Notes: generated by a model not told the origin, from the sequence alone. Positions 8,859-17,892 are shown, counted from the first letter of the stretch. The stretch: 64,000 bases of DNA from Pontibacterium sp049603715 (GCA_049603715.1 JBMYSW010000012.1:1-64000), one strand, 5' to 3'. Made by a program: numbers and translations.

Positions 8859-9755
8859 ATGAAAATTGCACTCGACCCTTACATGCATCGCCATTTGTCG
8901 TTGCCCGAAATTTGCCGTTTAACCAGAGAGCTAGGTTACGACTACATCGAGCTTTCGCCTCGCGCTGACTTTTTACAATGGTGGACCCGTCCTCGCGTCT
9001 ACCCAGAGCGTTTACAAGCGTTCAAAAAAGCGATGAAAGATCATGACGTAAGCCTCACAACGCTACAGCCAATGTACCGCTGGTCTAGTCCCTACCAAGA
9101 CGAGTGGGAAATGGCAATGGACAACTGGAAGCGCACCATCGAAATCGCAGTAGACCTGGGCTGTGAATTGCTGATTTCGGAATTTGGCCGCGGTGGCTCG
9201 CCAGAGCGCTCGAACGCTGACCGCGCAGGTATCCACACACCAGAAGCCTGTGAAAACGCCTTTTGGCGCTCAATGGACGTGTTGGTGCCCATTCTAGAAC
9301 GTGAGGGTTTAACCCTGAGTGTTGAGCCGCACCCAGAAGACTGGGTCGAAGAAATGGCCCCGGCCGTGGACATCATCAAAACCATAAATTCAAAAGCCGT
9401 GAAGTGCTCTTACATTGCGCCTCACTCTTTTTATTACGGCGATGACCTAGAAACGACGATTCGCGCCACCCAAGGCGAGCTAGTACACGCGCGCGTGGCT
9501 GACACCTTTAACCACAAGGCGTCGTCACAGCTGCGCTACATCGTGAACCCACCCGGCTCACAAGCACGTGTACACCAGCACCTAGATATGGGCGAAGGCG
9601 AAATCAACTGGGATCTGTTCTTTAAAACGCTACACGACATTGGCTTTGACGGCGTGCTTTCGAGCTGTGTTTTTGCCTGGGAAGAGCGCGCAGAGCACTC
9701 CTCTGCCTTTATGCGTGAAGAGATTCAAAAGTACGTAGACAAATACTGGAAATAA
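8859..9755 (+). CDS. iolH: Inositol catabolism protein IolH
   Basis: A 298-residue TIM-barrel protein. Its N-terminus (MKIALDPYMHRHLSLPE) and the early YIELSPRADF motif closely resemble Bacillus IolH. Metal-site residues of the AP_endonuc_2 fold are visible in SVEPHPED and in HARVADTFNHK. The exact reaction of IolH is not firmly established; it is conserved in iol operons. The gene has an AGGAGA ribosome-binding site, follows the IolI-like gene by 39 bases and precedes iolG by 64 bases. It is the second of three TIM barrels of this superfamily in the locus (with the IolI-like protein and IolE). Confidence 0.85.
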   Translation: MKIALDPYMHRHLSLPEICRLTRELGYDYIELSPRADFLQWWTRPRVYPERLQAFKKAMKDHDVSLTTLQPMYRWSSPYQDEWEMAMDNWKRTIEIAVDLGCELLISEFGRGGSPERSNADRAGIHTPEACENAFWRSMDVLVPILEREGLTLSVEPHPEDWVEEMAPAVDIIKTINSKAVKCSYIAPHSFYYGDDLETTIRATQGELVHARVADTFNHKASSQLRYIVNPPGSQARVHQHLDMGEGEINWDLFFKTLHDIGFDGVLSSCVFAWEERAEHSSAFMREEIQKYVDKYWK

Positions 9756-9819
9756 CCGCCCTCGGGCATGGCTGCCACGCGGCCACAATAAACAGAACAA
9801 TAAATCGAGGATACTCAAA

Positions 9820-10827
9820 ATGATCAATATTGGTGTTATTGGTACCGGCGCAATTGGCGCTGACCACACTCGCCGTATTTCACAAACCCTGACTGGCGCA
9901 CAAGTGGTCGCGGTAAACGACGTTAACCTAGAGCAAGCGCAAGCGGTGGTCGACAAGCTACAAATCGATGCCAAAGTTTACGAAAATGGCCACGACCTTA
10001 TCAAAGCCGACAACGTAGATGCTGTGCTTGTAACCTCTTGGGGCCCAACGCACGAAGAGTTTGTATTATCTGCAATTGCCGAAGGCAAATATGTCTTCTG
10101 TGAAAAACCACTGGCCACAACCGCACAGGGCTGTCGCAACATTGTTGATGCCGAAATCGCAGCAGGCAAGCGTCTCGTACAAGTAGGCTTTATGCGCTCT
10201 TACGACAGTGGCTACCGCATGCTAAAAGCGGCCATTGACGAAGGCCAAGTGGGCGAGCCTTTGATGGTTCATTGTGCACACCGCAACCCAACCGTTCCTG
10301 AAATGTACGTAACACCTATGGCCATTCACGATACGCTAATTCACGAATTGGATATCTTGCGCTGGCTTTTAGACGACGATTACGTAAGCGCACAGGTTAT
10401 ATTCCCTAAACGCAGCAAGTACGCTCACGACAAACTAGCCGACCCACAAATTGTGTTGCTAGAAACCAAAAAAGGCATTCGCATCGACGTTGAAGTCTTT
10501 GTGAACTGCCAATACGGCTACGACATTCAATGTTCGGTTGTGGGCGATCAAGCCATTGCCAACTTGCCAGAGCCACAGAGCCTACTCGTACGCAAAGATG
10601 CCAAGCTATCTCAATCCATTCTAACTGACTGGAAAGATCGCTTTATCGAAGCTTACGACGTTGAGCTACAAGCCTTTATCGACGGCATGGCTGCTGGCAA
10701 ACTCACTGGCCCAACATCTTGGGACGGTTACGCCGCAGCTGTTTCGGCAGATGCCTGTGTCAGCGCGCAAGAAAGCGGCCAGATTGAGCCGATCAGCTTG
10801 CCAGAACAACCAGACTTTTACGCTTAA
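9820..10827 (+). CDS. iolG: Inositol 2-dehydrogenase IolG
   Basis: IolG oxidises myo-inositol to scyllo-inosose with NAD, the first catabolic step. The 335-residue protein has a Rossmann motif GTGAIG (8-13), the GFO/IDH/MocA signature EKP (95-97, with K96) and the D171/H175 pair in IHDTLIHELD. Together these match the K/D/H catalytic triad known for Bacillus IolG. It closes the iolI-iolH-iolG operon. A GC-rich weak hairpin (TGGCTG/CGGCCA near 9767-9783) lies in the 64-base gap before it. Related dehydrogenases for scyllo-inositol exist, but context favours the myo-inositol enzyme. Confidence 0.92.
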   Translation: MINIGVIGTGAIGADHTRRISQTLTGAQVVAVNDVNLEQAQAVVDKLQIDAKVYENGHDLIKADNVDAVLVTSWGPTHEEFVLSAIAEGKYVFCEKPLATTAQGCRNIVDAEIAAGKRLVQVGFMRSYDSGYRMLKAAIDEGQVGEPLMVHCAHRNPTVPEMYVTPMAIHDTLIHELDILRWLLDDDYVSAQVIFPKRSKYAHDKLADPQIVLLETKKGIRIDVEVFVNCQYGYDIQCSVVGDQAIANLPEPQSLLVRKDAKLSQSILTDWKDRFIEAYDVELQAFIDGMAAGKLTGPTSWDGYAAAVSADACVSAQESGQIEPISLPEQPDFYA

Positions 10828-10960
10828 TCAAGCGTAGAGCTTTGGTGTGGGCTGCGCTCTTTTGTCCCCAACGAGAGTGCAGCTCACCTGTTTCATAGCA
10901 GCCCGTTATCAACAGATACAGAACAAACAAAGCATTGGCCGTAAAGCAAACCCATAAAAA

Positions 10961-10976
10961 TAGAATAAAAATTCTA
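10961..10976. promoter_or_regulatory. Putative distal IolR operator
   Basis: TAGAATAAAAATTCTA is an AGAA-N6-TTCT palindrome. It is the exact reverse complement of the element at 11195-11210, and the identity continues for five more bases on one side (AAAAA). Confidence 0.5.
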
Positions 10977-11166
10977 AAAAATTTATGCGTTTGCTCGCTC
11001 CACACCCGTTGTGGACTCACCAAAACAACCTAAACGCTTGCGACTAACGACACAGCCTTATGGTTATAGTGTCGCTGAGGCCTTGAATATTCGCGCTTTA
11101 GAGAATATTTGCACACGCGTGCATAAAAGCAATAGACTGTGAAAAAGAAATTTGGAACAACCACAA

Positions 11167-11180
11167 AGAAAATATTTTCC
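11167..11180. promoter_or_regulatory. Putative IolR operator upstream of iolC
   Basis: AGAA-N6-TTCC, one base off the consensus. It lies just upstream of the -35 hexamer of the iolC promoter candidate. Confidence 0.45.
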
Positions 11181-11185
11181 AAGTG

Positions 11186-11214
11186 TTGAATTTTTAGAAT
11201 TTTTATTCTATCTT
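11186..11214 (+). promoter_or_regulatory. Candidate iolC promoter with operator in the spacer
   Basis: TTGAAT (11186-11191), a 17-base spacer, then TATCTT (11209-11214). The palindrome TAGAATTTTTATTCTA (11195-11210) fills the spacer and touches the -10, so a bound repressor would block polymerase directly. The iolC start codon is about 115 bases further on. Confidence 0.5.
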
Positions 11215-11330
11215 GTCTCAAATTATTCGAAAAGCACCGTTCATCATCGGCTGAGTCTCATTTAGCTGGCGTATGTGCAAGGGCTAAGTGGAGCTAATTA
11301 ACACTCCACACTGCTGGAGAAAACAAACTT

Positions 11331-13259
11331 ATGAATAACAATAAAACGCTTGATCTTATTTGCCTAGGGCGAGCCGCTGTTGACCTTTACAGTCAGCAAA
11401 TTGGTAGCCGCTTAGAAGACGTCAACAGCTTTGCTAAATACATTGGCGGCTCTTCTGGCAACATCGCCTTTGGCACCGCACGTCTTGGCTTAAAGTCTTC
11501 TATGCTGACCCGCGTGGGTGACGAGCACATGGGCCGCTTTGTTCGCGAAGAACTTGCCCGTGCCGGTGTCGATACCAGCCACGTCGTAACCGACCAAGAG
11601 CGCCTAACCGGCCTTGTGTTACTCGGCATTAAAGACCAAGAAACCTTCCCGCTTATCTTCTACCGCAAAGACTGCGCCGACATGGCCGTAAGCACTGAAG
11701 ACTTTAGCGAAGACTACATTGCATCGGCACGTGCATTGGTTATTACGGGCACGCACTTCTCCACCGAAAGCACCCTTGCGGCTAGCAAACAAGCCCTTGC
11801 TTACGCCCGCGCCAATGGCACCAAAACCGTACTTGATATCGACTACCGCCCAGTCCTTTGGGGTTTAACCACCCTAGGTGACGGCGAAACTCGTTTTGTT
11901 TCTAACGAGTCGGTAAGCAGCCACCTACAAGCCTTGTTGCCAGAATTTGACCTGATTGTGGGTACCGAAGAAGAAGTACACATTGCAGGCGGCAGCACCG
12001 ATACCATCACCGCTTTGAAAAAAATCCGCGAGCTAAGCAACGCCACCATCGTGCTTAAGCTTGGCGCACTGGGCTGCACTGTCCTTGACGGTGAAATCCC
12101 AGCATCAGAAGACGACTTTGATGTATTCACTGGCGTGCGCGTCGACGTTCTTAACGTGCTTGGTGCAGGCGATGCCTTTATGAGTGGTTTCTTACGTGGT
12201 TGGTTGCGCGACGAGTCTTACGAGCGCTGCTGTGCCTTCGCAAACGCCTGTGGTGCCCTTGTGGTTTCTCGCCACGGCTGTGCACCTGCCGTGCCTAGCG
12301 AAGAAGAACTCTTTAACTACCTAGAACGTGCTGAGAGCATTCCACGTCCAGACCTAGACCCAGAGTTAAACTACCTGCATCGCGTTACCACACAACGCAC
12401 TGCAACCGAGTGGAAAGACCTTTGCATCCTCGCGTTTGACCACCGCAAGCAGCTATTTGATATGGCACGCGAAGTCGGTGCAGACCCAGCACGGGTTAAA
12501 AAGCTTAAACAGTTGCTCGTTAAAGCCACTGAAAAAGGTGCCGCTGAAATTGGTGAAAGCCAAGTGGGTGTATTGTGTGACGATACCTACGGTCAAGACG
12601 CACTAAATGATGTAACAGGCAAAGGTTGGTGGATTGGTCGCCCAGTTGAGTTTCCAAGCTCGCGCCCAATCGAATTAGAAGGTGGCCGCAGCATTGGCTC
12701 ACGCCTCACTGAATGGCCACTTGAGCACATTGTTAAATGTCTTGTCTTCTTCCACCCAGACGACCAAGTGGAATTGCGCCGTCAGCAAGAGCGCCAAGTC
12801 ATTGAGCTATACAACGCTTGCTGTACTTCTGGTCACGAGCTGCTACTCGAAATTATTCCACCAGCCGACAGCAACATTAATGACGACGTTTACATTCGCG
12901 CCATTAAACGCTTCTACAACCTCGGCGTGCAGCCAGACTGGTGGAAGCTACCACCGCAGTCTCCGGCAAACTGGCAAGCCATTACCGACATTGTTAACGA
13001 GCGCTCGCCTCACTGTCGCGGTGTTGTAATGCTAGGTCTTGATGCCCCTGCTGCTCAGTTGCAAAAAGGCTTTATGGACAGCGCTGGCTTCGATATTTGT
13101 AAAGGCTTTGCGGTGGGTCGCACCATCTTTAGCGCACCAAGTCGCGCTTGGTTAAAAGGCGATTACAACGACGAACAGTTTATTAACGCTGTGGTTAAAA
13201 ATTACTTAGAACTTGTTTCCTACTGGAAGGCGCGTAACGCGGCTTCAACTGAAGGCTAA
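11331..13259 (+). CDS. iolC: IolC kinase fused to DUF2090 (probable DKGP aldolase domain)
   Basis: A 642-residue, two-domain protein. Residues 1 to about 325 are a PfkB carbohydrate kinase with the catalytic motif GAGD (278-281, base D281). This domain phosphorylates 5-dehydro-2-deoxygluconate. Residues about 335-640 are a DUF2090 domain, commonly annotated as the 5-dehydro-2-deoxyphosphogluconate aldolase part, giving dihydroxyacetone phosphate and malonic semialdehyde. No separate iolJ aldolase gene is in the window, which agrees with a bifunctional enzyme. The CDS starts a four-gene operon with iolD 5 bases downstream. The kinase call is firm. The aldolase role of DUF2090 rests on family annotation, not on residues I can check. 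Confidence 0.92.
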   Translation: MNNNKTLDLICLGRAAVDLYSQQIGSRLEDVNSFAKYIGGSSGNIAFGTARLGLKSSMLTRVGDEHMGRFVREELARAGVDTSHVVTDQERLTGLVLLGIKDQETFPLIFYRKDCADMAVSTEDFSEDYIASARALVITGTHFSTESTLAASKQALAYARANGTKTVLDIDYRPVLWGLTTLGDGETRFVSNESVSSHLQALLPEFDLIVGTEEEVHIAGGSTDTITALKKIRELSNATIVLKLGALGCTVLDGEIPASEDDFDVFTGVRVDVLNVLGAGDAFMSGFLRGWLRDESYERCCAFANACGALVVSRHGCAPAVPSEEELFNYLERAESIPRPDLDPELNYLHRVTTQRTATEWKDLCILAFDHRKQLFDMAREVGADPARVKKLKQLLVKATEKGAAEIGESQVGVLCDDTYGQDALNDVTGKGWWIGRPVEFPSSRPIELEGGRSIGSRLTEWPLEHIVKCLVFFHPDDQVELRRQQERQVIELYNACCTSGHELLLEIIPPADSNINDDVYIRAIKRFYNLGVQPDWWKLPPQSPANWQAITDIVNERSPHCRGVVMLGLDAPAAQLQKGFMDSAGFDICKGFAVGRTIFSAPSRAWLKGDYNDEQFINAVVKNYLELVSYWKARNAASTEG

Positions 13260-13264
13260 GACCC

Positions 13265-15115
13265 ATGAAAACAATTAAACTCACCATGTCTCAAGCGGTT
13301 GTGCGTTACATGACCGCTCAAAAAGTCGAAGTTGATGGCGAAATTTTGCCAATGTTCGCAGGCGTTTGGGCTATTTTTGGTCACGGTAACGTGGCCGGTA
13401 TCGGCGAAGCCCTTTACCAAGCACGTGAAGACATTGACACCTACCGTGCACACAACGAACAAGGCATGGCCCACGCGGCCATCGCTTACGCAAAAACCAA
13501 AGACCGTCGTCAAATGATGGCATGTACTGCATCGGCAGGCCCAGGTTCGGTAAACATGGTAACGGCCGCCGCGGTAGCGCACGTTAACCGCCTACCTGTT
13601 CTGTTTTTACCGGGCGACACCTTTGCTACGCGTTTGCCTGACCCAGTTCTGCAACAGGTTGAAAACTTTCACGATCACACCCTAACGTCGAACGATTGTT
13701 TCCGCCCAGTGAGCCGCTATTTTGACCGCATCACGCGCCCAGAGCAGCTACTTACCTCGTTACCGCAAGCCATGCGTGTGCTCACCGATCCAATCGAGTG
13801 TGGCCCAGTAACCTTGGCAATGCCGCAAGACGTTCAGACCATGGCGTACGAGTACCCTGAACACTTCTTTGCAGAAAAAGTTCACCGCCTACGTCGCCAA
13901 GGCCCAGACGCAAACGAATTGGCTGACGCTATTGAGCTGATTAAATCGGCTAAAAAGCCATTACTTGTTGCCGGTGGTGGGCTTCACTACTCAGCGGCGC
14001 TTGAAGAGCTAGAGAGCTTTGTTAGCACTTACAAAATTCCGGTTGGCGAAACCCAAGCAGGTAAAGGCGCACTTGAGTGGGATCACCCACAAAACATGGG
14101 CACCATGGGTGTAACTGGCGCTCGCTCAACCAACAATCTAGCGGCCGAGGCTGACCTGATTATTGCGGTGGGCACACGTCTAGGCGACTTCGCCAGCGGC
14201 TCTCGCGCCATGATCAACCCAGACGCCAAACTATTGGGCATTAACGTTGGCTCATTCGACGCCATCAAACACAAAGGCCAAGCCCTTGTAACCGATGCCA
14301 AGCTAGGCCTTGCTGAGCTTCAAAGCGCCTTGGGCGACTGGCTGCCAGACGCAAGCTGGGTTGTAAAAGCCGAAGAAGAGCGCGTGGCGTGGCAAAAAAC
14401 TGTGGATATCGCAACCACTGACCGTGGTTCCGAACTACCAAGCGACGCTGAATGTGTGGGTGCGGTGAACCGTGCGGCCGGCGAAAAAGACATCGTGGTA
14501 TGTGCTGCAGGCGGCCTACCGGGCGAGCTGCAAAAGCTGTGGCGTACACGCTACAACAAAGGCTACCACATGGAATATGGCTACTCGTGCATGGGTTACG
14601 AGCTAGCCGGCGCGTTGGGCACCAAAATGGCGGCACCTGAGTCTGAAGTGTACGTGATGGTCGGCGACGGCTCTTACCTGATGATGAACTCTGAAATCGC
14701 TACCTCGGTGATGCTCGGCCAAAAGATCATCATGGTTGTGCTGGATAACCGTGGCTATGGCTGTATCCACCGCCTACAACAGTTCTGTGGTGGCCCAGGC
14801 TTTAACAACATGCTTGACGACTGCATCACCGTTGAAGGTGGCGCACCTAAAACCGACTTTGCCGCACACGCTGCATCGTTGGGAGCCAAGTCTGAAAAAG
14901 TCACCACCATTGCCGAGCTTGAAGAAGCGCTGGTGCGTGCAAAAGCCTCTGATATTAGCTACTGCATCACCATCGATACAGACGTAACCGAAGTAACCGA
15001 AGAAGGTGGCTCTTGGTGGGATGTGGCAGTACCTGAAGTTTCGAATCGCTCAGAAGTGGTTGAAGCACGTGCGCGCTACGAAGCCCACAAAGCTCGCCAG
15101 TTTAAAAACCTTTAA
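13265..15115 (+). CDS. iolD: 3D-(3,5/4)-trihydroxycyclohexane-1,2-dione hydrolase IolD
   Basis: A 616-residue thiamine-diphosphate enzyme that hydrolyses the ring of the diketo intermediate to 5-deoxyglucuronate. The N-terminal Pyr domain has the cofactor-activating Glu in HNEQGMAHAA (about residue 61). The C-terminal PP domain carries the ThDP/Mg motif from VGDGSY to LDNRGYG (about 462-494). Length matches the family. It overlaps nothing but starts only 5 bases after the iolC stop, so the two are probably translationally coupled. iolE follows after 20 bases with an AAAGGA ribosome-binding site. Confidence 0.95.
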   Translation: MKTIKLTMSQAVVRYMTAQKVEVDGEILPMFAGVWAIFGHGNVAGIGEALYQAREDIDTYRAHNEQGMAHAAIAYAKTKDRRQMMACTASAGPGSVNMVTAAAVAHVNRLPVLFLPGDTFATRLPDPVLQQVENFHDHTLTSNDCFRPVSRYFDRITRPEQLLTSLPQAMRVLTDPIECGPVTLAMPQDVQTMAYEYPEHFFAEKVHRLRRQGPDANELADAIELIKSAKKPLLVAGGGLHYSAALEELESFVSTYKIPVGETQAGKGALEWDHPQNMGTMGVTGARSTNNLAAEADLIIAVGTRLGDFASGSRAMINPDAKLLGINVGSFDAIKHKGQALVTDAKLGLAELQSALGDWLPDASWVVKAEEERVAWQKTVDIATTDRGSELPSDAECVGAVNRAAGEKDIVVCAAGGLPGELQKLWRTRYNKGYHMEYGYSCMGYELAGALGTKMAAPESEVYVMVGDGSYLMMNSEIATSVMLGQKIIMVVLDNRGYGCIHRLQQFCGGPGFNNMLDDCITVEGGAPKTDFAAHAASLGAKSEKVTTIAELEEALVRAKASDISYCITIDTDVTEVTEEGGSWWDVAVPEVSNRSEVVEARARYEAHKARQFKNL

Positions 15116-15135
15116 TAGGTGAAAGGACAATAAAA

Positions 15136-16035
15136 ATGACATTACGTATCGGTATTAATCCACTCACCTGGACCAATGACGACCTACCTACGCTGGGTGC
15201 CGAAACACCACTTGAAACCTGTCTTTCTGAAGGTAAACAAGCGGGCTTTTCAGGCTTCGAGCTAGGCCATAAATTCCCTCGTCAGTCAGAAGTACTTGGC
15301 CCTATTCTCGACAGCCACCAGCTGTCATTGGTATCGGGCTGGTTTAGCGGCAACCTACTTAGCCAGTCGCTAGAAGAAGAAAAAGCAGCCATTCAAGACC
15401 ACCTCAACCTACTCAAAGAGCTAGGTGCCAAGGTCATGGTTTACTGTGAAGTCACCGACTGTATTCACGGTATGCAAGATACGCCTTTGTCACGTCGCCC
15501 AAAAATGACCGACGAGCAATGGCAGAGCTTCACCCAAAACATCACTGAGTTGGCGGAGTTTACTCAAGCCCAAGGTGTACAGCTGGCGTACCACCATCAC
15601 ATGGGTACCGTGGTGCAAACCGAAGCCGACGTTGACCGTTTGATGGAAAACACTGGCGACGCACTGGGCCTATTACTCGACACAGGCCACATGACTTACG
15701 CAGGCGGCGACCCAATCGCGGTTCAAAAGCGCCACGCTAAGCGCATTAACCACGTGCACTGCAAAGACATGCGCGAAGACGTACTTAAAGACGCACTCAA
15801 CCGCGACTTGAGCTTCTTAGACGCCATGCTAACCGGTGCCTTTACCGTACCAGGCGACGGCTTTGTTGATTACCACACCTTGTTCTTGGGCCTAAAAGAA
15901 AGCGGCTACCAAGGTTGGTTAGTGGTAGAGGCTGAGCAAGACCCAGCCGTGGCTCACCCGCTTACTTACGCAACACTGGGTGCAAACAACCTAAAAGCTT
16001 TGTGTAAAGCCACAGGTTTAGAACTTACCGAGTAA
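15136..16035 (+). CDS. iolE: Inosose dehydratase IolE
   Basis: IolE removes water from scyllo-inosose to give the cyclohexanedione substrate of IolD. The 299-residue TIM-barrel protein starts with the typical IGINPLTWTNDDLP segment and has GFELGHKFP, the HHHMGT motif, the LLLDTGHM metal-ligand motif and the HVHCKDMR motif, ending with a VVEAEQD Glu. It is third in the iolC-D-E-A operon. A perfect 9-bp hairpin separates it from iolA. Confidence 0.95.
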   Translation: MTLRIGINPLTWTNDDLPTLGAETPLETCLSEGKQAGFSGFELGHKFPRQSEVLGPILDSHQLSLVSGWFSGNLLSQSLEEEKAAIQDHLNLLKELGAKVMVYCEVTDCIHGMQDTPLSRRPKMTDEQWQSFTQNITELAEFTQAQGVQLAYHHHMGTVVQTEADVDRLMENTGDALGLLLDTGHMTYAGGDPIAVQKRHAKRINHVHCKDMREDVLKDALNRDLSFLDAMLTGAFTVPGDGFVDYHTLFLGLKESGYQGWLVVEAEQDPAVAHPLTYATLGANNLKALCKATGLELTE

Positions 16036-16048
16036 CGCCTTAAACATC

Positions 16049-16071
16049 CTTGGCGCGCAAGTCGCGCCAAG
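16049..16071 (+). other. Perfect hairpin between iolE and iolA
   Basis: CTTGGCGCG (16049-16057), five-base loop, CGCGCCAAG (16063-16071). There is no T-run, so it is more likely an RNA processing or stability element within the operon than a terminator. Confidence 0.6.
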
Positions 16072-16104
16072 TAGAAACGAATTTAGACAGATTAGGGATA
16101 CCCC

Positions 16105-17607
16105 ATGAAACTGATTGAAAATTACATCGACGGCAAAGCGAGCTCAAGCAACAGCGGCCGCGTTGGCCCTGTATACAACCCAGCAACTGGCGCGCAAACG
16201 GGCGAAGTTGCTCTATCAACTGCCGACGAAACTCGCGCGGCAATTGCCTCTGCACAAACCGCTTTCGAATCTTGGAAAAAAGTAACGCCACTTAACCGTG
16301 CGCGCGTTATGTTCAAGTTCAAAGAGCTTGTTGAAAAGCACCGTGACGAGCTAGCAGAGCTAATCGTTAACGAGCACGGCAAAGTATTCTCTGACGCACA
16401 AGGCGAAGTAACACGCGGCCTAGAAGTGGTTGAGTTTGCTTGCGGCATCCCTCACCTACAAAAAGGCGAGCACAGCCTAAACGTTGGCCGTGGCGTAGAC
16501 AGCTTCAGCCTAATGCAACCACTAGGCGTTGTAGCGGGTATCTCTCCGTTCAACTTCCCTTGCATGGTTCCAATGTGGATGTTCCCAATCGCAATCGCTT
16601 GCGGTAACACCTTCGTAATGAAGCCATCTGAAAAAGACCCTACTGCGACTTACCGTTTGGCAGAGCTTCTAACCGAAGCCGGCCTACCTGAAGGCGTATT
16701 CAACATCGTTAACGGCGACAAAGAGTCTGTAGACGTTCTTCTAACTGACGAGCGCACGCAAGCCGTTTCTTTCGTAGGTTCTACGCCAATCGCCGAATAC
16801 ATCTACTCAACGGCTTCTGCTCACGGTAAGCGTGTACAAGCATTGGGTGGCGCGAAAAACCACATGATCGTAATGCCAGACGCAGACCCAGCACAGGTGG
16901 TTGGTTCATTGATGGGCGCAGCTTACGGTTCTGCAGGCGAGCGTTGCATGGCGATCTCCGTTGCGGTTTGTATCGGTGACGAAGTTGCAGACAACCTAAT
17001 CGAGCGTCTACAAGCTGAAATCAAAACGATGCGTGTAGGCCCAGGTCTTGGCTTGGAAGACGAAGCACACATGGGCCCATTGGTAACAAAAGAGCACGCT
17101 GCAAAAGTACGTAGCTACATCGATTCAGGTGTAGAGCAAGGCGCTACCCTTCTTGCAGACGGCCGTGAGTTCGTAGCAAAAGGTAACGAAGACGGTTACT
17201 TCGTCGGCCCAACATTGTTCGACAACGTTAAGCCTGGCATGCGCATTTACGACGAAGAGATCTTCGGCCCAGTATTGTGTGTTGTTCGTGCTGAAAGCTA
17301 CGCAGAAGCCGTAGAAATGATCAACGTTCACGAATACGGCAACGGCACTTCAATCTTCACTCGCGACGGCGACACTGCCCGTCAATTCTGTGAAGAAATC
17401 CAAGTGGGCATGGTAGGTGTAAACGTGCCAATCCCTGTGCCAATGGCATTCCACAGCTTCGGCGGTTGGAAGCGTTCATTGTTCGGCCCACTGCATATGC
17501 ACGGTAACGACGGCGTTCGTTTCTACACTCGCATGAAAACTGTAACTGCTCGCTGGCCGACCGGTCTACGTGCAGGCGCTGAATTCTCTATGCCTACTAT
17601 GAAGTAA
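16105..17607 (+). CDS. iolA: Malonate/methylmalonate-semialdehyde dehydrogenase IolA (MmsA)
   Basis: A CoA-acylating aldehyde dehydrogenase of 500 residues. It converts malonic semialdehyde from inositol breakdown into acetyl-CoA and CO2, and family members also take methylmalonic semialdehyde from valine catabolism. The catalytic cysteine is C281 in GSAGERCMAIS, the MmsA-type signature. The coenzyme region ISPFNFPCMVPMWM is present. Its codon use looks strongly biased and regular compared with flanking genes, suggesting high expression. It is the last gene of the iolC-D-E-A operon, and two terminators follow. The hairpin upstream could let it be expressed at a different level from iolCDE. 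Confidence 0.93.
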   Translation: MKLIENYIDGKASSSNSGRVGPVYNPATGAQTGEVALSTADETRAAIASAQTAFESWKKVTPLNRARVMFKFKELVEKHRDELAELIVNEHGKVFSDAQGEVTRGLEVVEFACGIPHLQKGEHSLNVGRGVDSFSLMQPLGVVAGISPFNFPCMVPMWMFPIAIACGNTFVMKPSEKDPTATYRLAELLTEAGLPEGVFNIVNGDKESVDVLLTDERTQAVSFVGSTPIAEYIYSTASAHGKRVQALGGAKNHMIVMPDADPAQVVGSLMGAAYGSAGERCMAISVAVCIGDEVADNLIERLQAEIKTMRVGPGLGLEDEAHMGPLVTKEHAAKVRSYIDSGVEQGATLLADGREFVAKGNEDGYFVGPTLFDNVKPGMRIYDEEIFGPVLCVVRAESYAEAVEMINVHEYGNGTSIFTRDGDTARQFCEEIQVGMVGVNVPIPVPMAFHSFGGWKRSLFGPLHMHGNDGVRFYTRMKTVTARWPTGLRAGAEFSMPTMK

Positions 17608-17805
17608 GCAACAAGAGACAGCGCGGTACCGCAGGTGGTCGGTGGCCACCTGCAAGGTTTGAGTCTCAAGCCTCCCCGTTGGAAAGCTCGGGTGTTTGGG
17701 TCTTGTTTTTACGAAAGTAAAAATAAAAAACTGGTCTTCACGCACGCTGACCAGAAAGCTTTCTTGGCTTAATCCACCATTGTATAGGTCACTATGCGAT
17801 TACTT

Positions 17806-17828
17806 GGGGAGCACCCCTCCCCTTTTTT
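17806..17828 (+). terminator. Terminator 1 after iolA
   Basis: GGGGAG (17806-17811), loop of five, CTCCCC (17817-17822), then six Ts. Confidence 0.75.
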
Positions 17829-17892
17829 CGTCAGACTAGATGCATGGCTCTTAGTGTGAATCCTGTAAGCACTCCACAGTTTTGTGGTTTTG

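Larger units (their letters stand above)
10828..11330. other. Regulatory gap between iolG and iolC
   Basis: This 503-base stretch has an imperfect GC-rich hairpin just after iolG (about 10840-10890) that may end or stabilise the upstream transcript. It then has two identical inverted copies of an operator-like palindrome (10961-10976 and 11195-11210), a third related element (11167-11180) and the iolC promoter candidate. The two minus-strand open frames here (76 and 63 codons) do not look coding. Confidence 0.6.

Noticed and set aside
10793..11221. Two minus-strand frames (76 and 63 codons) in the iolG-iolC gap
   Set aside because: They lack ribosome-binding sites, overlap the iolG end or the operator palindromes, and the predicted peptides are AT-driven hydrophobic noise.
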